Assembly: GCF_001949145.1 (NCBI RefSeq)
Contig: NW_019091427.1
Span: forward strand, 1,136,726 to 1,200,725
From: Acanthaster planci
Lineage: Eukaryota; Echinodermata; Asteroidea; Valvatida; Acanthasteridae
DNA: 64,000 nt
Reading direction: 5' to 3'
Part shown: one piece after another, positions 12,101-27,100 of the stretch
Layout of the letters: each line of letters begins with the position of its first letter
Position numbering within the stretch: position 1 is the stretch's first letter
Notes under the pieces: generated by a model
The model's database searches: none
Told to the model about the DNA's origin: nothing
Seen by the model: only the letters and a program-made list of their open reading frames with translations
Translations under genes and position numbers: made by a program

Positions 12101-15100
12101 ATTTCCGTTTCATAAGCAAAACTGTGATGTCATTCCAGGAAGAAGCTCCATGTTGCATTGGTTGATACGAAAAATCCTGCATATTTGTAGATTTTGTGAG
12201 CTTTGTAGATTTGTAGATTTTGCTGATTCACTGTTGATTATGTACATAAGCAAGCATTCTTCCCTTTCTCAGAAATGTGTTTGGTAAGTAAATTCCATGT
12301 TCACAATTTGAACAGTAGCACCTGTTCACTGAACTATGCATATTTCTTCTCTGGACGATGTCATGGCAGCAGTGCCCTCAGTTGACCCTGAGAGTATGGA
12401 TAATTTTAACTGTTTGAAAGAAGTGCACTCTTCAATGCATTGATATAAAGGAGTACAAAGTTTCAGGAAAAACTGCGTTTAAGAAAAAAACCACTGAAGC
12501 TACACTTTAAGGAAGAAATCTTCAAGGACAACTCCATTTGAAATGCTGTAATACAAAAGGGTGAAGGGTAATTCATGTACTAGATAGTACTCAGCAAATT
12601 GGACTGTGAACTTGTGTTTGTTGTCTCATGAGCTGTTGGTACTCTGTTTTACATAACTTGGCTTGTTTTGATAAATGGACCTGCAACTTCTGGGTAGATA
12701 GTGAAATTTGAAAGTTTTAAACAAGACTGATTTGCATCTGCAGACAAGATGGGAACATGATTGGTAGTGATTGCTCTTAAAGCTTGATTGTATCCTAACT
12801 ATTAAAGTGGTCAAGACCTTTACAACAACCCAACATTGCCGGAGGCCTGCTCAGCAGGTGTATCATTTCATCTAGCCAGACCTTATATTGAAAAGTTTCT
12901 AAATCTATTCCCATTGAGAACTGATGATCAAGGGTCAAGGAAATTTCCATGGCATGAAGAAATCAGCCCCAATCAGTTCCCTTTTCCAAACTAGCCAAGT
13001 TTATGCCAGCATACCTATCACTGAATGATTTTCATTCAGATTACACCCAAAAAAAAGGAAAAAAAGAATAGTGACGATCAAAGCCTATCCGTATTTGACC
13101 GGGGGTCATGGTCTCTGACTTTAAATTGCCCAGGCTTATCTCCTCATCTTGCAGATGCGTTTCAATGGCAAGCTCGCCCATCTCACCACCCACAATGTGG
13201 AAGCTCTCAGTCTTGCTGATGTAGGTCGTCTGTCTCTGCCGTGGAGAGAAAGAGATATTCAGGTAGAGTAGAAATCCATCCATTAGTGAAGGGAGAAAAT
13301 GAAGTAGGTTGTCTCATCAGATTTCAGACCCGTTTCCCCAACTAAGCAGGCACCCAAAACACACACAAAATTACAGATCTGTGTTTGAAAGTTTGGAAGA
13401 AATGGGCAGTTATTTGAGGACTGACGTAAGAATTGCGGCCATTTCCAATATTAGATTGTTTTGAGGATGTACTTTGAAGTGCCGTTATATTTCAGGTCAA
13501 ACGTAGCTTCGCCTGTTTTATTCACATTTGATGTTTGATTGTTTCTTGAAAAAAAAATTACAACAAAGACTATCAAGAACTTTCAGAGGAGTAAACATTA
13601 TGATAATTAGGTTTCACCCATATTTCCTTGTATACATTAAACGTTTGTGTGAGAACAGGGCATTTTTAATGTACCGGATGTCTGTAGAGTTAATTTTGTC
13701 GATGCATTATTGATGGTTGTGCCCCAGCATGCTGCAACGAAAACTTCACACATGTGAATAATGCAACCATCAGTGTAACATATAGTCACTTGGGGACCAA
13801 CCAGTGTCATCATAATTACTAGATGTAGATTGGGTTTTATTTCCAGAAGACCGATATTCCAGAATAATTACATTTACAAGCCATGAGATTCAAGATTATA
13901 AAACCAGTGAGTTAACGACCAAACAGTCTGTGAAAATGAATGGCCCCCATGGTTCATCAAGCTTCAGGAAAAAACAACAAAAAGACAACATTTATGCTGA
14001 TATGCATAGTGGAGTTTAGTGAGTTTGTAATACCTGTCATTAAACTACACAAAAACAACCTGCAGTGTAAGTTCATAATAGTACCCTGACTTCCAAAACT
14101 CTCAAATAAGCTGGAAACTTGCCTTAGAGTCTGCCCCAATCAGCTGTTGTTTATGTCACTGGCTCTTAAGCCTTTCCCTGTAAAAACTCTGTCTGCTCAT
14201 GTGTTGGAAATTTGGGAAAGACGGACCTCTTTTGATGGACCCACAACTCATCGCTAGCAGTGGCAGATTTTTTCACTGTTATTTTCATTTTAATATTTAT
14301 TGATCACATTCTTATTTTAATATTTGTGTATCAAATATCAGCACCAAAATGATAAGAAAACAACATCATGAAATAAAAGCTAGGATTTCGAAACCGTATA
14401 AGGCTTTTGATATTTTTTCTCCTCCAACATCATGTCAAATAAGCCCAAAGCTGTAATTGCTTTTGAATTCCCCCCCCCCACCACAAGCTGGACATGCTGC
14501 TGATTTCTAGGCTGTTTTGTGCACACAACTTTACTGTTTAACAGATAAGCCGTACATCTGATAAAGCCACCAAAGATAAGGCTGGTGAAGGTGGAATCTT
14601 GTGACTGCTATGTACATGTACATGTGTGTATGTATGTGTGCATTATATCATCACAAAGGGGAAAATTTACTGACAGGCCTGACATGTTTCTTTTTCTTTG
14701 TATAAATAGCCGTAGACATACATCTACATGTATATGTTACTAATGAATGCAATCATACAAAAAACTCTGTTGCCTGTTCAATCAGGCATCACTTATGTAT
14801 TGTATGTATGTTTTGGCACATAAATTGATGGTTGTGCAGGATCAATGTAAACTTGTGCCTTGGAATTTGTCCTTGAAGGTATTACTGTTGTCCTAAAGTT
14901 GTTACTCAATGCAGTGTGTTGCAAACTGTGGTTTATAAGCCAGAATGCCAAAATGTAGTCATGTTTTCCCAAAACACTTTGCAGTGTTGACATGTTGCAC
15001 GTACAGATGTGGTTGCCAAATGGTTTTGGCAAAGACTGGAAGTAACACACTCAGTTTACATGCACTTGCATTACGTCTGGCCAAAGAAAGCACCAATGGA

Positions 15101-18100
15101 TGCTTTCATAGACACATTAAAAACCATTCATATTCACAAATGAATAGGGAGTGTTTCCGTCTGAGATTACATCTATTAAACATTTGCAAGGTCAGGGCCA
15201 AAAAACTTCAGTCATTTTGTTTGTAAGACTCCATTAAATACATTGCATCTGTAAAGTTGTCAAACCTGGATGAAAACAAAAGTGCTTAAGATTTTAATTT
15301 CTCTGTTTTTTTCCCCAGTTGATTTTCAAATGAATTGTCTTGCAATTGAGAAATATTTCTCAAAGATGCTAATGTGATTGGACATCTACTTTTAGCACAA
15401 AAATACAATTTATGATTAGAGCTGTTTGGGAATGAAGGAAGATGACTGAATAGGGTAATACTGCTTATTTCAAACAAGGTGTAGGGTCTCATGTAGGTTT
15501 CAAGAGAAATGCCTGTCCTTCACAACAACGCACTGTTAAAAACTGCCTGTTCACTCCCAGCAACATCATGTTTCAAACTGATAGTACCTTATAGTCCATG
15601 GTGCTATCTGATATCCCATGGTGCTATCTGATACCCCATGGTGCTATCTGATACCCCATGGTGCTATCTGATACCCCATGGTGCTATCTGATAATCAATG
15701 GTGCTATCTGATAATCCATTGTGCTATCTGATAGTCCTTGTTTTCCATTGTTCTCAATACTTATGATGAGAATATAAAGATCCCTAACTGGGGGTTTGGA
15801 AATGTGGTACCAGCAAAAACTGCTGGTTCTGAATAAATTTACTTGCCCTCAGACTAGGTGGATGGTGGACAGCACATTGTGTAAATGTATATTATCCCCT
15901 TATGTGCATGAACCTGTCTTCATTTGATTTGTTCAAATATATATTATTCGTCTCCGTACCAGTAGTGCTCACAGAAAATAGATAATGCTAATGAAAAAAA
16001 AAATTAATGAAAATGAAGAGTTCCATAGTTCCAGGATATATTAAAAATTGGCACAGCACACTGTGTACATTGCCACTTGCACTTTGCTCAGTAAATTTGC
16101 CAATCTTATTAAGCTGCCTTTCCACTTTTTCTCATCATCAATTACTTAAAAAAAAAATAGACTTGGATTCAGGTCCCTTCTGGACGTGGGCATTAACTTG
16201 TCCCAGTCACTCACTGTTCCAGTGTATAAAGGAATTGGCTTGCCATAGTTGAGATATGAGCGCATGTCTTTACACTAATACAGATGTGTCTGTAGATGTT
16301 GAGTGCTTTTCTCTTGGATTCTGCAGACATCTTATAAGCTCGCAATTGAGGGTCTTGTCAAGTAAACTCAGTAATTTTAGTAGGGGCACCATTTTATAGG
16401 CAGCTCGTACAGGGACTACAGAGTCTCAATCATACGAGATGGTCCTTGCTTTTCTTTGGTGCCAATAGTATGCAAGGCAAGTGCATCAGACCACTGTAAA
16501 AGTGTCTATGATGACAGTTGACAATTCTGACCAGGATTGGTTAGTGAACAGTTTATTAAGTTCATACAATAGGACAAGCAGAACTTTTGAGTGTGGAATC
16601 GTATATTTTCATGTTCATTACATGTTCATGTGTCTCTGCTGGGGAAAAATCATAGTATCATGCAAGATAGACATGAAACATACCTGGCAGAATTTACATT
16701 TATTGGTATTATAATGGGAGATGCACTGCAAACCCAAGGGAAACTTTGTGCTATATAAGGCAAGGGGGGAGATTTGTCAGGATATTCCATTTTTCATCAG
16801 GATTTTCCGGATTTCAAGGTTTTTAAAACCAATCTCTTTTAACATTGAAAGTCCTGAGTTTATCCATTAAGATGTTTTGTTACATATAGAAAGTGAAGTA
16901 CTACACAGGAAATTGGTATTTTAATGGAGGTGTCTTGAGGCAAATGCAAATGTATACTGTAGATCCTACACTGCTTTGGGGCCCTCAAAAACCTCTGGTG
17001 ATCATTCCATGGATATTTTATTTTCCTCCAATGGCACCCTGGAAAAAGGGACATTTTAGAGACATGCAAACAGCATTTTGTCAAATTCCAAAATTAAGCC
17101 TTTATTAAAAGAACTTCCTGTTGAAATCAAGATTTAATCGGTTTATGTGCATTTCTCATCATGTCAGCGAGTGTGACATTAAATGTGCAAATGATAGCCA
17201 AACATATATGCATACCAGTTGCAGCTCTGGATTTCTTGCTAGTTGAAAGCACAGTAAGTGATCCGAATGAAGATTGGAAATGCCATCAAGCAGCTGTTTT
17301 GCAAATTGCATTAGCTTCTATCTGCTGCTGGACAAGCAGCTTCTGCAGTGTAATAAGATGTTTCTTCTGTATATGCATGGAGAAAAAAAAATAAGATTCT
17401 GCTTACTTTGTTAGCCCCCCTCCCCTTTTTAGGGGGGTCTCACTCGATGCTGTCAAACTGCAAGTAACCCATAGGTTATAATGAAAAGGGCTTGCTCTCA
17501 CATACAGGAGCATTATCCAGAAGTCCAGCTTTGGCCATGTGCTTAAAAAGTGAAATCCGTGCACATAGGAATACAGCCCTCATGTTTTTTTCTCTCATAT
17601 ACACTCATTTACATTTAAATGGATTCCCTAGTATTATGAAATATTTGCACATGCACTGCAAGTATGAAAACTATTGGCCAATGAGATTAGAGAACAAATG
17701 TGAAAACAGCACATGATACAGAAGGTTTGGTTTTTGCAAATATTATGTTGGCTGTCCGCCATGCCAGGTTTTCGAGGGGGGGGTAAGCTGACAAGCTTGA
17801 TGGGGTCGCAAATAGTTTGACCCGATCAAGCTGTAGCAGCAAATAAGCATGTTGCTGATTGCCATTCTTCCATTATGACCCCAAATAGGTCTGTACAATC
17901 TAATTGCGCACTTACTTTCAACCTGTTTCGCTTAAATTATCAGCCTTGTATTCCGTGGAATTCTTTTCCAGTTAGAAAACTCCAAAACTAGAACGTCAGA
18001 AGAAGTGAGGGGACAATATTAGACACGGGCCGCCCCACCTGTGAGCAGGCAGCGGGAAATTAGTGCTCTATGCACAGGTCAGGTCTTCTGGCTTTTGATC

Positions 18101-21100
18101 AAATCAGACAGCTTACACTAAGGGGGATTCTTTTTATACCCTTATCATGTGCATGTACTGTGCAATTTAACGATTTACTGCAGATGAGCGGTATGCCCTG
18201 TCACATGCACGAGTCTCAGCCCTGGCTCTCTAGTATTGTTTTTGAAGATGTTTCTTATTGTTTTTGTTTTATTATTTATTTTATTTTTCTGGTTTTCATT
18301 TCTTTGGGGGGGTGCTGTTTGTGTTCTTTATAGTGTTCTTTAGCTCCTCATGAAATGGTTTCCTGCATCATTTCAGTCCATCATTGGAGCTGATCATGAT
18401 GAATATTCTAACTGACTGGATATGCATGTACACTATGTTGAATACATTGGGACGGCAGTATCCGCCCCCTTGAGCTTACAGATTCTAGACTTGCTAAAAT
18501 ATCTAATGTTGCTAGCATTGTGATCATTGTTCGCACCACTTGACATGTGACAATGAAGTAGCATCCAGTGTGCAAATACATCGGCACATAGAGGAAACTC
18601 ATAAAAGGGTTTTGGAACCAGTTGAGAGGCCCTAGTTGAAATACTGTTTCCATCAGGTTCCATTGGGCAAAAAACGAGCAAGATGCAGAGGGAAGATAGA
18701 GTGATTGCATGATTGGCAAGCTGCCAGTAGGTTCACCAATTGGCCATGAATTTTGATTGCTTACCGAGATGAGAACCACAAGCCTAAAGACATACATTCA
18801 TTTTTATTGCCTTGAAGTGAAGTACTTTCCTACAGGTGTAAATATTGACTTTCTTTGATGAAGCCGTTCTTCGTTTTTACTTTCCTTTTCTTTACTTGGT
18901 ATTCAGCAACAAGTTATTGTGTACTCTACATACCGGTACATGTACGTAATTTAACTTGTATACACGTCTCTGCACAACCAATGAAGGGCGCAGGTTACAT
19001 TCACAAGAGGATGCATGGGGAGGTTCAACGTGTCTAGCCAATTAATACTAAATAACACCAGAGAGAACAGAGACACTTTTTTATCAGGCAATGGAAGTTT
19101 AAGCATATTGACTAATGGGGAAAACGTGAAGCAGATTAACCCCCCCCCCTTATACGTACCACTTCCAGCAACTGCTATTTTGTTTTATCGTGGATATCAA
19201 GAAAACATGGTTGTATCTGCTACTTTGCGTGGGTAAAGGATGTTTTTGAGGTGATGGTATAAGTCAAAATGACCAATCACACTTTCACCTACTGGTATCA
19301 AGATTTGGCCGAGTGTTACACCATATACACTATAGGCCAAATACACTATATTCAAGAATGCCCGCGGAGAGCTTTTGTCCATACAAAATGCCAGAATCAT
19401 GTGCTGGGTGCTCCAAATAACTCTAAAAAGAGCCAGTTTTGCTGAAGAATATCTAGCATAATGTGCCTGCCATTGTGAGGGGCTTTCTGGATTCACATCA
19501 TGCACTGTAATCAAATGTTTTGAAAGTTTGAAAGGTCTGCATTGTTTGTGTTTCGTAGTACATGTAAATATTTCGTGTACTGTCAGCTTTTTTGGCCACG
19601 AAAAGGGGGTTGGTAATGTCTGAAGTGAAACCTGTTCCTGGCAGCCTTGATCAAAGATTGTCTTAAATACTGTATTGGGTTCATTTTTTATATTTTCCAT
19701 CAGTGTCTCAATTCTCCCATTTTTATGTCATTTTTTTCCACACGCCCTCTGCAGTGCAGTTGGGGATAAGGCATGAAATTGAAACGCACAGGCTTGATGA
19801 ATTTGGATTTTCTAATGCAAGGCATGTGGTGCTAAATGGGAAAAAGGACAGGCAATTTGTGCCGGTCTAACTTCGTGCATGCTTCGCTGGGCCTTGTTGA
19901 GGTGTTAGGCAATTTATCCCCCCCCCACTTGTTTGTATCCTTGGCTCTCAATGTGAAAAGTATGAAGCATTACAAATATACCTCGAAAAATGCTCCCGGG
20001 GGCATGCTACTCAAAATTAATTCTCCCATCACATCGTTGGGCTCTGACAGCCCCAGTCGCCATTAGGTGCTGTTAAAGGTGTCAAGATATCTGAAGCAGC
20101 AGGGGTTATCAAATTCAAATTGATTTCTCTGCGCAGTAATTATTAAATGATGCCGCTGGAATACTGAATAGATGACAAGTCTTTGTATGTTGGGTCTTTT
20201 TTGGGGAGCATGATCTAAGCAAGAACCAGGAAGAGAAGTGTGCTTGTAAGGAACCGGATGGAGTTTAATTTGTTTAAAGCAAAATGAAGAATTTGGTCTT
20301 GTGTTTCGTGATGGTCTCGACAACAACACTAGCTGTGGAGGTTGTGCACGACAGCTAGTGGTTTTGTTACAGGGATAATGCTCCAAAGGTTTACTCGTGT
20401 GGGACAAAAACACTAGTACTGGCTGGGAAGATGGCTGCTGTGCCTAAACCTCTATTGTGACCTCTCGTGTAGGGCCTGGCACGTTCTTTTCACTTAGTTG
20501 TTCCAGATTCATTTCTGTTATAGCCTTTGTGAACTTGGACATAGCTTCATAGATTTTCTGCAGGTTCTTGGTTTGCTGCCGGTGTTTACTTCATTAATCT
20601 GTACATTGGACCTTCTGTACTGTAATGCTGCAAACATACACACAGTTGGAGAAGGCAAAATTTAAGCCACAGTGCAGCTTTTTTGTAGGCAATATACATG
20701 TAGAAGTTTTATTTGTCATTTTTGCATTTATTGTTTAAATTTATATTTTTGTTTTACAATTTTTCTGTCATTGTGAGTGTTACTGAGCGGCTGAGCCTTG
20801 TCATGTTGCTCCCACTTCATAAAGGACACAGTTATTAAAATTAAATAAATTTAAGAATGGCAGAATGCTTAGCAGCGCACACTTTCCACTTACGGTTTTT
20901 TCCCTGTTTGCTTTTACATGTAGATTGATGGTCATCAGCTGCACTGCCAACATGGTACCGTGAAACCAAACCAAGAAATTAGAATCTGCCGAGATAACCA
21001 GGGTACATCGGAGCTTTTGTATAGGCCTAACCAAAGTCTTGCCCTAGCGGTCCGTGAGGCTTCATTTGAAAAACCGAATAGATTTGCAATGCTCTCTTTA

Positions 21101-24100
21101 CAAGTAATTTTGTTTTTGATTGGCATAAAAAGTTTCAGACTTTGAATTAATGATCTAGCTTTTTCAAAATGTCGTGCCAATTATGGGTTTAGACACAGGG
21201 CTATTGGTGCATTTCCTCTCTTTCTCACTCGTGCTCAGTTAGCTTTAACTTTTTAATTAAACCACTTAATCAAACCCATTTAATACGGGCGTTTCACAAT
21301 AGTGCGCCTCCAAGAGTTTGCAACGCGATGGCCAATGACAATGCGCGAAATTTGTCGACCCAATGCGTGTTTGGAAAGGGTCGACAAATTTCGCAACCTC
21401 TTGGAGGCGCACTATTGTGAATCGCCCGTATTACACAAATGGAAATTAGGATTGTAATAGGTCACCAGTGCAAACAACCAGCGATTGCTGAATTATTGAT
21501 CTATCTTGTTCTTTGCCAGGTTTGTGGGAGGCGTGTGGGAATCACCTTGATGTGTCTTCTGTACCCCGAGGCCCTACCAACCTGGGACCAGCCAGAAGGG
21601 TCGTCGAACATCCTTTCCTCATTGTAACAGGTAAGGTTTTCTTTCTCCAGTCGTGATTTCTCCTTCCAACGTCCAGTTCTTTGTTTTCCCCGAAGTGAGC
21701 GTTAATTTGTAGATGTATTTATCATGTATCTGCAAATATAGCTCAGAAAGTGAGCTTTTTTTTTAATTCGCTAACAATTTCTTCGCTGCCAATAAAGAAA
21801 TGATTAAGGACCACAGTTATTGTGGGTGTTTACCAGTTTCGAGTTGTCCAATTTGTTCTCTAGAGGCAAATGCCACAGTGAAGTACAGGTCAACACACCT
21901 TCTTCATTTCCAGATGAAAGAAAAATGAGCGTCTAAGCCTTTATACGGTAGCATCTTGGACTCATTATATCTTGGACAGCATATTGTAACATGGCCGATA
22001 TGACTCCTGTAAAGTCACAAAAGTGTGGACTTTGCCCATCATACGTACCTTAGACGGTCTATTATTCCTGCCTGACATTTTGCCGGCTTGGTATACCCAT
22101 GATCATCTTACTGTCATGTCGTTTTGTCTCTCTTGCAAGGCGTGCATTATTTTATGCTCACCGGAGGTAATTTGAAACTTGTGACCCATAAGACGGAAGA
22201 TGCTGTGTCCATAGTCAGCTTTTTTTTTAAAACAAGGCGTAAAAGAACGTGATAGCCGTAACTGATTTATTATGCTTTGTACTCAGACATCAGTGCAGGG
22301 TGCATTTCATGCGTGTGTTCGGGTAGGGACCTTAGTGGGGTCGTGGCTCCTCAAGAAGAGCATTTTCGTGTTTGGAAATGTGTATACAAACAAGTTAAAA
22401 AAAAGAGAGATCTCTGGGGACTATTTAATTCCCCTGTCTTCCTAAAATGTGTAAAATGCCTGGACATTTAACCTCACCAGACCCCTTAGAAAGGCCACAA
22501 AGAGGTATGTAAAGGAAATCCCACGTTTTGGTCTGCTCCAACTCCCTGACAACTAAAAAATTGGTTTAGGATCCGCCCTCGTTCAAGCTGTAGTTTCCAA
22601 GGTTGCTTCACTGCAAACATTCAGCAAAAAATCTGTTTGACTCTCATAAATGCATCCGAGAACCATTCGTATCATAATTAAAGCATTGCTCAGATTTCAT
22701 AATATATTTAACTATTTATAATTTATACCCAAAGTGGCCTTCATACTTACAAACTTCTGCATTACATAATTAGTAACAATATGCACAGTGTACAATACCC
22801 ATTATCCCAAGCATTTTCGAAGGGCTTGCCTCAAAGAGAAGCAAGCTATCTAAAGCAGGTTGTCTTCTCTGTTCACCAAATGTGGCTAAACTGCTATCAC
22901 AACCGGTGCATCCATTAGACTTGTCAAAGGCCAGGGATTGAATTTGTCCGGGGAGGCCTTCGACTGAGAGGGGGCAGTCATCTGTGTGGTAATTTTCTTC
23001 TCTGAGGGACACATCGGGGAGCATGAGAATCACCGCTGTTGGAAGGCTGCAAGGCTACACGCTTTCCCCTAAGCGTGAATATATTATGCCAGATAAGATC
23101 TTCCGTCGAGGTGGAATTTCTGCCACAAAAAAGGCACTGAATCTTGCAGCCAGTGTGGTGCGGCAGTGTACATGTACATGTATAGGCAATGATTGTGAGC
23201 TGAAACAGTCATAACCGACACACTTCAAGCATAAAATTGATTCACGGTGCAGTCCCAGTCAACTGTAAACCAATTTTTATATTCGCCGTCCTTTCACGTA
23301 AGGTAGAGGAAACTACAGTTTCTGTTAATCTGTTTAATTTCAGATATTGTAATGTACACTATAATCAGTTTCATTTTTAAGATGTCAGTACATTTTAAAA
23401 AGTAACATTGCCACTGAAAATGGTTGTTTGTTTGTGTATCAAGTTCTGGACTCTTTTTGTCTTCATAGTTGGGGCCATGCGTTTGAGTTCCGTGACTTAC
23501 TGAGCCATAGGCTGAGTTAAAAAAATAGATTCATTTAGCAACATTCACTTTTTACTCTGCACGTTTGGAATGAAAGTCTTCCGAACAATGGGTGAAGCCG
23601 TGAGTTTTTTCACTCAAGAAACGTTTCTTCTTTCTTGCGCATGCAGGCACCAAGGACAAGACTCTGAGTGCCAGGCTCCTGCAGCTGTCCGTTTATATCG
23701 CAAATCTCTTCTACCTAGCCTCTGATGCCGTTGCCATGGTAATAGAGGACAGCACGCTGCGCCAGGAGATTGCCACCTCTCGCAATCTGATCGTTGTGGG
23801 CGGGTCGTCGGAAAATTCTTGGGCACAGCCTTTCCTGGATCAGGTGCCACTGGGAGCAAGTGGAAATGGTTAGCCCCTTCACCTTTTGCTTCGCCGAAAC
23901 TCACTTTCTGCCCAACGGCAAAAAAAATAATAATAAAATGATAAATGGCAAAGCCTCATTGGAACCTGCGTGTGCAGCTTCTTATCGATGCATGCTTGCT
24001 TTTGTGATGCATAGAAAGCATATCTAAAAAATCCTCATTTTGGTAATGGGAATGTATGCTTTGTTTTGTTGACCCATCTCCTGCCTTTGCTGCCGCGAGG

Positions 24101-27100
24101 AGGTCTCACAAACTGGCCGCTGACATTTGCTTGGAAAGTCACGAGGGGATTCTGCTCATAATACAACAATCTCCCAAGCCTGTCCCATTCTGTCTTCTGG
24201 CATTATAGCATTCCGGAAAAAAGCAAGATAACACCATCTGGCGAGTAAACGCATTGCAATTTGAATTTGCCATTAGCTCATGTCATGCTTTCCGGGGTTC
24301 TTCGTTTACCAGACCTCTGTCAGTAGTAAGCATCGAACACAAATGTGTCTGACACAACCCCGAAATAAAATATTCAGAAATATCCAGAAATTCCATAGAC
24401 CCAACATGTATCTACTTGTAACCGTAAAAGGGAGGTTTGAACAATTGCTTTACAAAAAGATTGCTCTTCAAGCTTAGAGTCTGTTGTCACTGTCGGAATT
24501 CAATCCTACTTTTGTGACACAAAGAATTGTATTGCGACCTCAAAAACATATTTGCATATTCATTTAACCTTTGCTTCTGGAGTTACTGGAATTACAACAG
24601 ATGGTAAAATGTAAATGGTAATAACTTTACACAGGTGTGATATCTACAAGTGAAATAACAGCTACATGTACTGTATACTCTCTACTTTATGAAAACTATC
24701 ACATGTGGCATTTGATGCCTCTGAGATGCGGGGGGTGGTTCAAAATGCTGGCGCCGTCAAACCGAAAGTTAATGTACCCTGTCACCATGCGGCGCGCAAG
24801 AATGGTTGAATGTTGCACAAAATAAAGGTTTAATACCGTAGTCTTACGGGGCTTCTCATTTCCGCATTGTTGCATTCTTCATATTCAGTCAAGGTGGAAG
24901 CATGGCCTTTTACTGTATTGCCTTTTAGAGCATGCAGGCATGCATGTTCGAGAGAACACTGACATGGACTGAAAGTATTAGTTTATAAGATTGAACTGTA
25001 GTCCCAGACGAGTGAAACTATAACCTTAGATATGAAAAGGATTAGGGCTAGTATGGGGTGAATGAGAAAGATCTAACTTACACACTACTGTTCTGGGAAA
25101 TTGGAACAGGTGCTGGTTTGGTTTTGTTTTTGGTAGCACAGTCAATTTTTTGCAATGACTGATACGACTGTAAAGCCGTCCATAATTGGCATGCAAACAC
25201 CCTTTATGCTGGAAATAAGTTTTATAACTACATGTTAAACAAGATGGTTTAGAAAACTGGATTTCGACCTAAAATAATCATTCGTTTCGTTGCTTTGCTA
25301 ACCTGATGGAAATGTCTGCAAATTCAAATTTCCGCGAAAATCTGTCTTGGCACCTGCGGTATGGGCACCGCTAACCGCAAAACGGCTTGGGAAAAGTGCC
25401 CTATGATAATACCTCGCGGAAATGTGGTTTGATTTTTTTTACGATGGACTTCAAATTGGGAGCTGTTGGAAAAAAGTGTGATCATCCTGTAAATGGCTTT
25501 CTCAATTCTGAATGTAACCATAAGGCACACACGAATCTCGTAAGCAAACCTTGAATTTGTAATTGGTGATTTCGTCGTGAGACTGCAGAATAAATATCCA
25601 TTGTTTATCGGTTTTTATCTGAGACCACACAGCGGTAAATAAAAGATCGTGCGTGCGTTATCTTAACACACACATCTGAAGGTTATGCGCGGCTGCCGTG
25701 AAGACTGCGCCCGTGTGTACTGAGCTATAGAAAATCGCCGGTTGCACGCGGATTTTAAAAGCTAACCTATGGACAGATGATGGCACCAGTGACAATGTAT
25801 TTCGTCGCAAGCACTGTCCGATCATGTCAGGCTTGTTTAACTGTTAGGCATGTTAATGGTTTTGGATCGTCGCAGACCATAAATAGAATTCAGCCCTATA
25901 AGTTTAGACGCTTTACGTACATATTGCAGCAAAGTGAGCTTAATTTTGCTCTGTTTTGAGAAAAAAAGATAGGTATAGGTGAAAAGAAATGAAAGTATCG
26001 TTGATTTTTTTCCAAAAATATAAAAACGATGTGAAAAGATATCGCTAATATCCTGCAGTTTGATTTTTCCCCGAAAGAAGGCACTTCCAATTTTACAAAC
26101 AAGGTATTGTGAAGATAAAAATCATAATATCGTCCGCCACTAATTCGAATCATAAAGTCATGTGGGATTACAGTAGTTTATAACAGTGCATAAAATGAAA
26201 AGTTGAAAGTTGAGCTCTGATAGGGATGTCTTTTCGTTTTGTGGGAACGATCTATATCCCATCCACTTCAAGTGGTGGTCATGTCACTCATGTTCACATG
26301 GCCGTGTACTAGTAGCGTTGTTACTTTTGTAGTTTCCACAAAATGTAAATTTGACATAAAAGAGCCGCCATGCTTGCGCGACTGTTGCCATGTGTAATTA
26401 TTTAACACTGTTGGTTGGTGATTCGTCATGATGAATCATTGCACTTATCCGTGCACGGAAGTAAATCGATGGACAATAAAGGTAATGGGAGAAAAGTCTA
26501 CAAGTTGAGTAAATGTAACTGGGAAGATAGGGGATGACATAAATAAAAAAGTATGCTCGGCCATGGAAATTTGAGAATCGGGCCTGGGGGAAGCTGATGG
26601 CACGTGTAGGGCTTTTTCATAATACAGATGTACAGTTGGGGCAGAAAGTTTGCACACACTTGGTAGAAAACAGTTTTCCTCAATATTTTGCTGCTTGGAA
26701 TAGTTTTGCTAACTTTTTCTCTATGAAGTCCGACAAATTGTATCTTGACTTCATCTGCATAGTGTGTACTCCAATTGAAAATACCCAGATATTTATCATG
26801 GTTTCAGATATAATTTCTGAAAAATCATTTTGTGAAAAGTTACATCTAACCCCCCCTTATTGTCGTTCAAAAAAACATTGCAGAAAGTGACACTAAGTAT
26901 TAGGTTTGGAATATGGGGAATTTTATGTAAATATACATATGTCTCTGGGTGTTTTTATTTGACGCATACACCATGTACATTAGGTAGAGACCCATCTTTT
27001 CTGTCCTCATGAAAAGAAAACTTAGTAGGAACGAGTGAAGCTGCGAAATTCGAGGAAAACTGTTTTTGTTCTAGCAGGTGTATGTAAACTTTTTCACCCA

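Larger units (their letters stand above)
9845..13154 (+). other. Intron, 3.3 kb
   Basis: It holds a G-rich stretch (10849-10970) and a diverged two-copy tandem duplication (11297-11752). Open frames on both strands around 10.3-11.0 kb are short and mostly reflect the G-rich stretch. It is CpG-poor: by hand I count about 5 CpG in 12001-12600. Confidence 0.8.
13263..20923 (+). other. Intron, 7.7 kb
   Basis: It holds a 20-bp minisatellite (15592-15740), several poly-C or poly-G tracts of 8-10 bases and a short perfect hairpin (20327-20360). A 167-codon minus-strand open frame at 19197-19700 has no recognisable domain and I treat it as chance. No other exon is convincing. Confidence 0.78.

Noticed and set aside
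15592-15740. Regular 20-bp repeats as a CRISPR array
   Set aside because: The units are contiguous with no unique spacers, and the genome is eukaryotic.
19197-19700. 167-codon minus-strand open frame in an intron
   Set aside because: No recognisable motif; it is within the range expected by chance in several kilobases of six-frame sequence.
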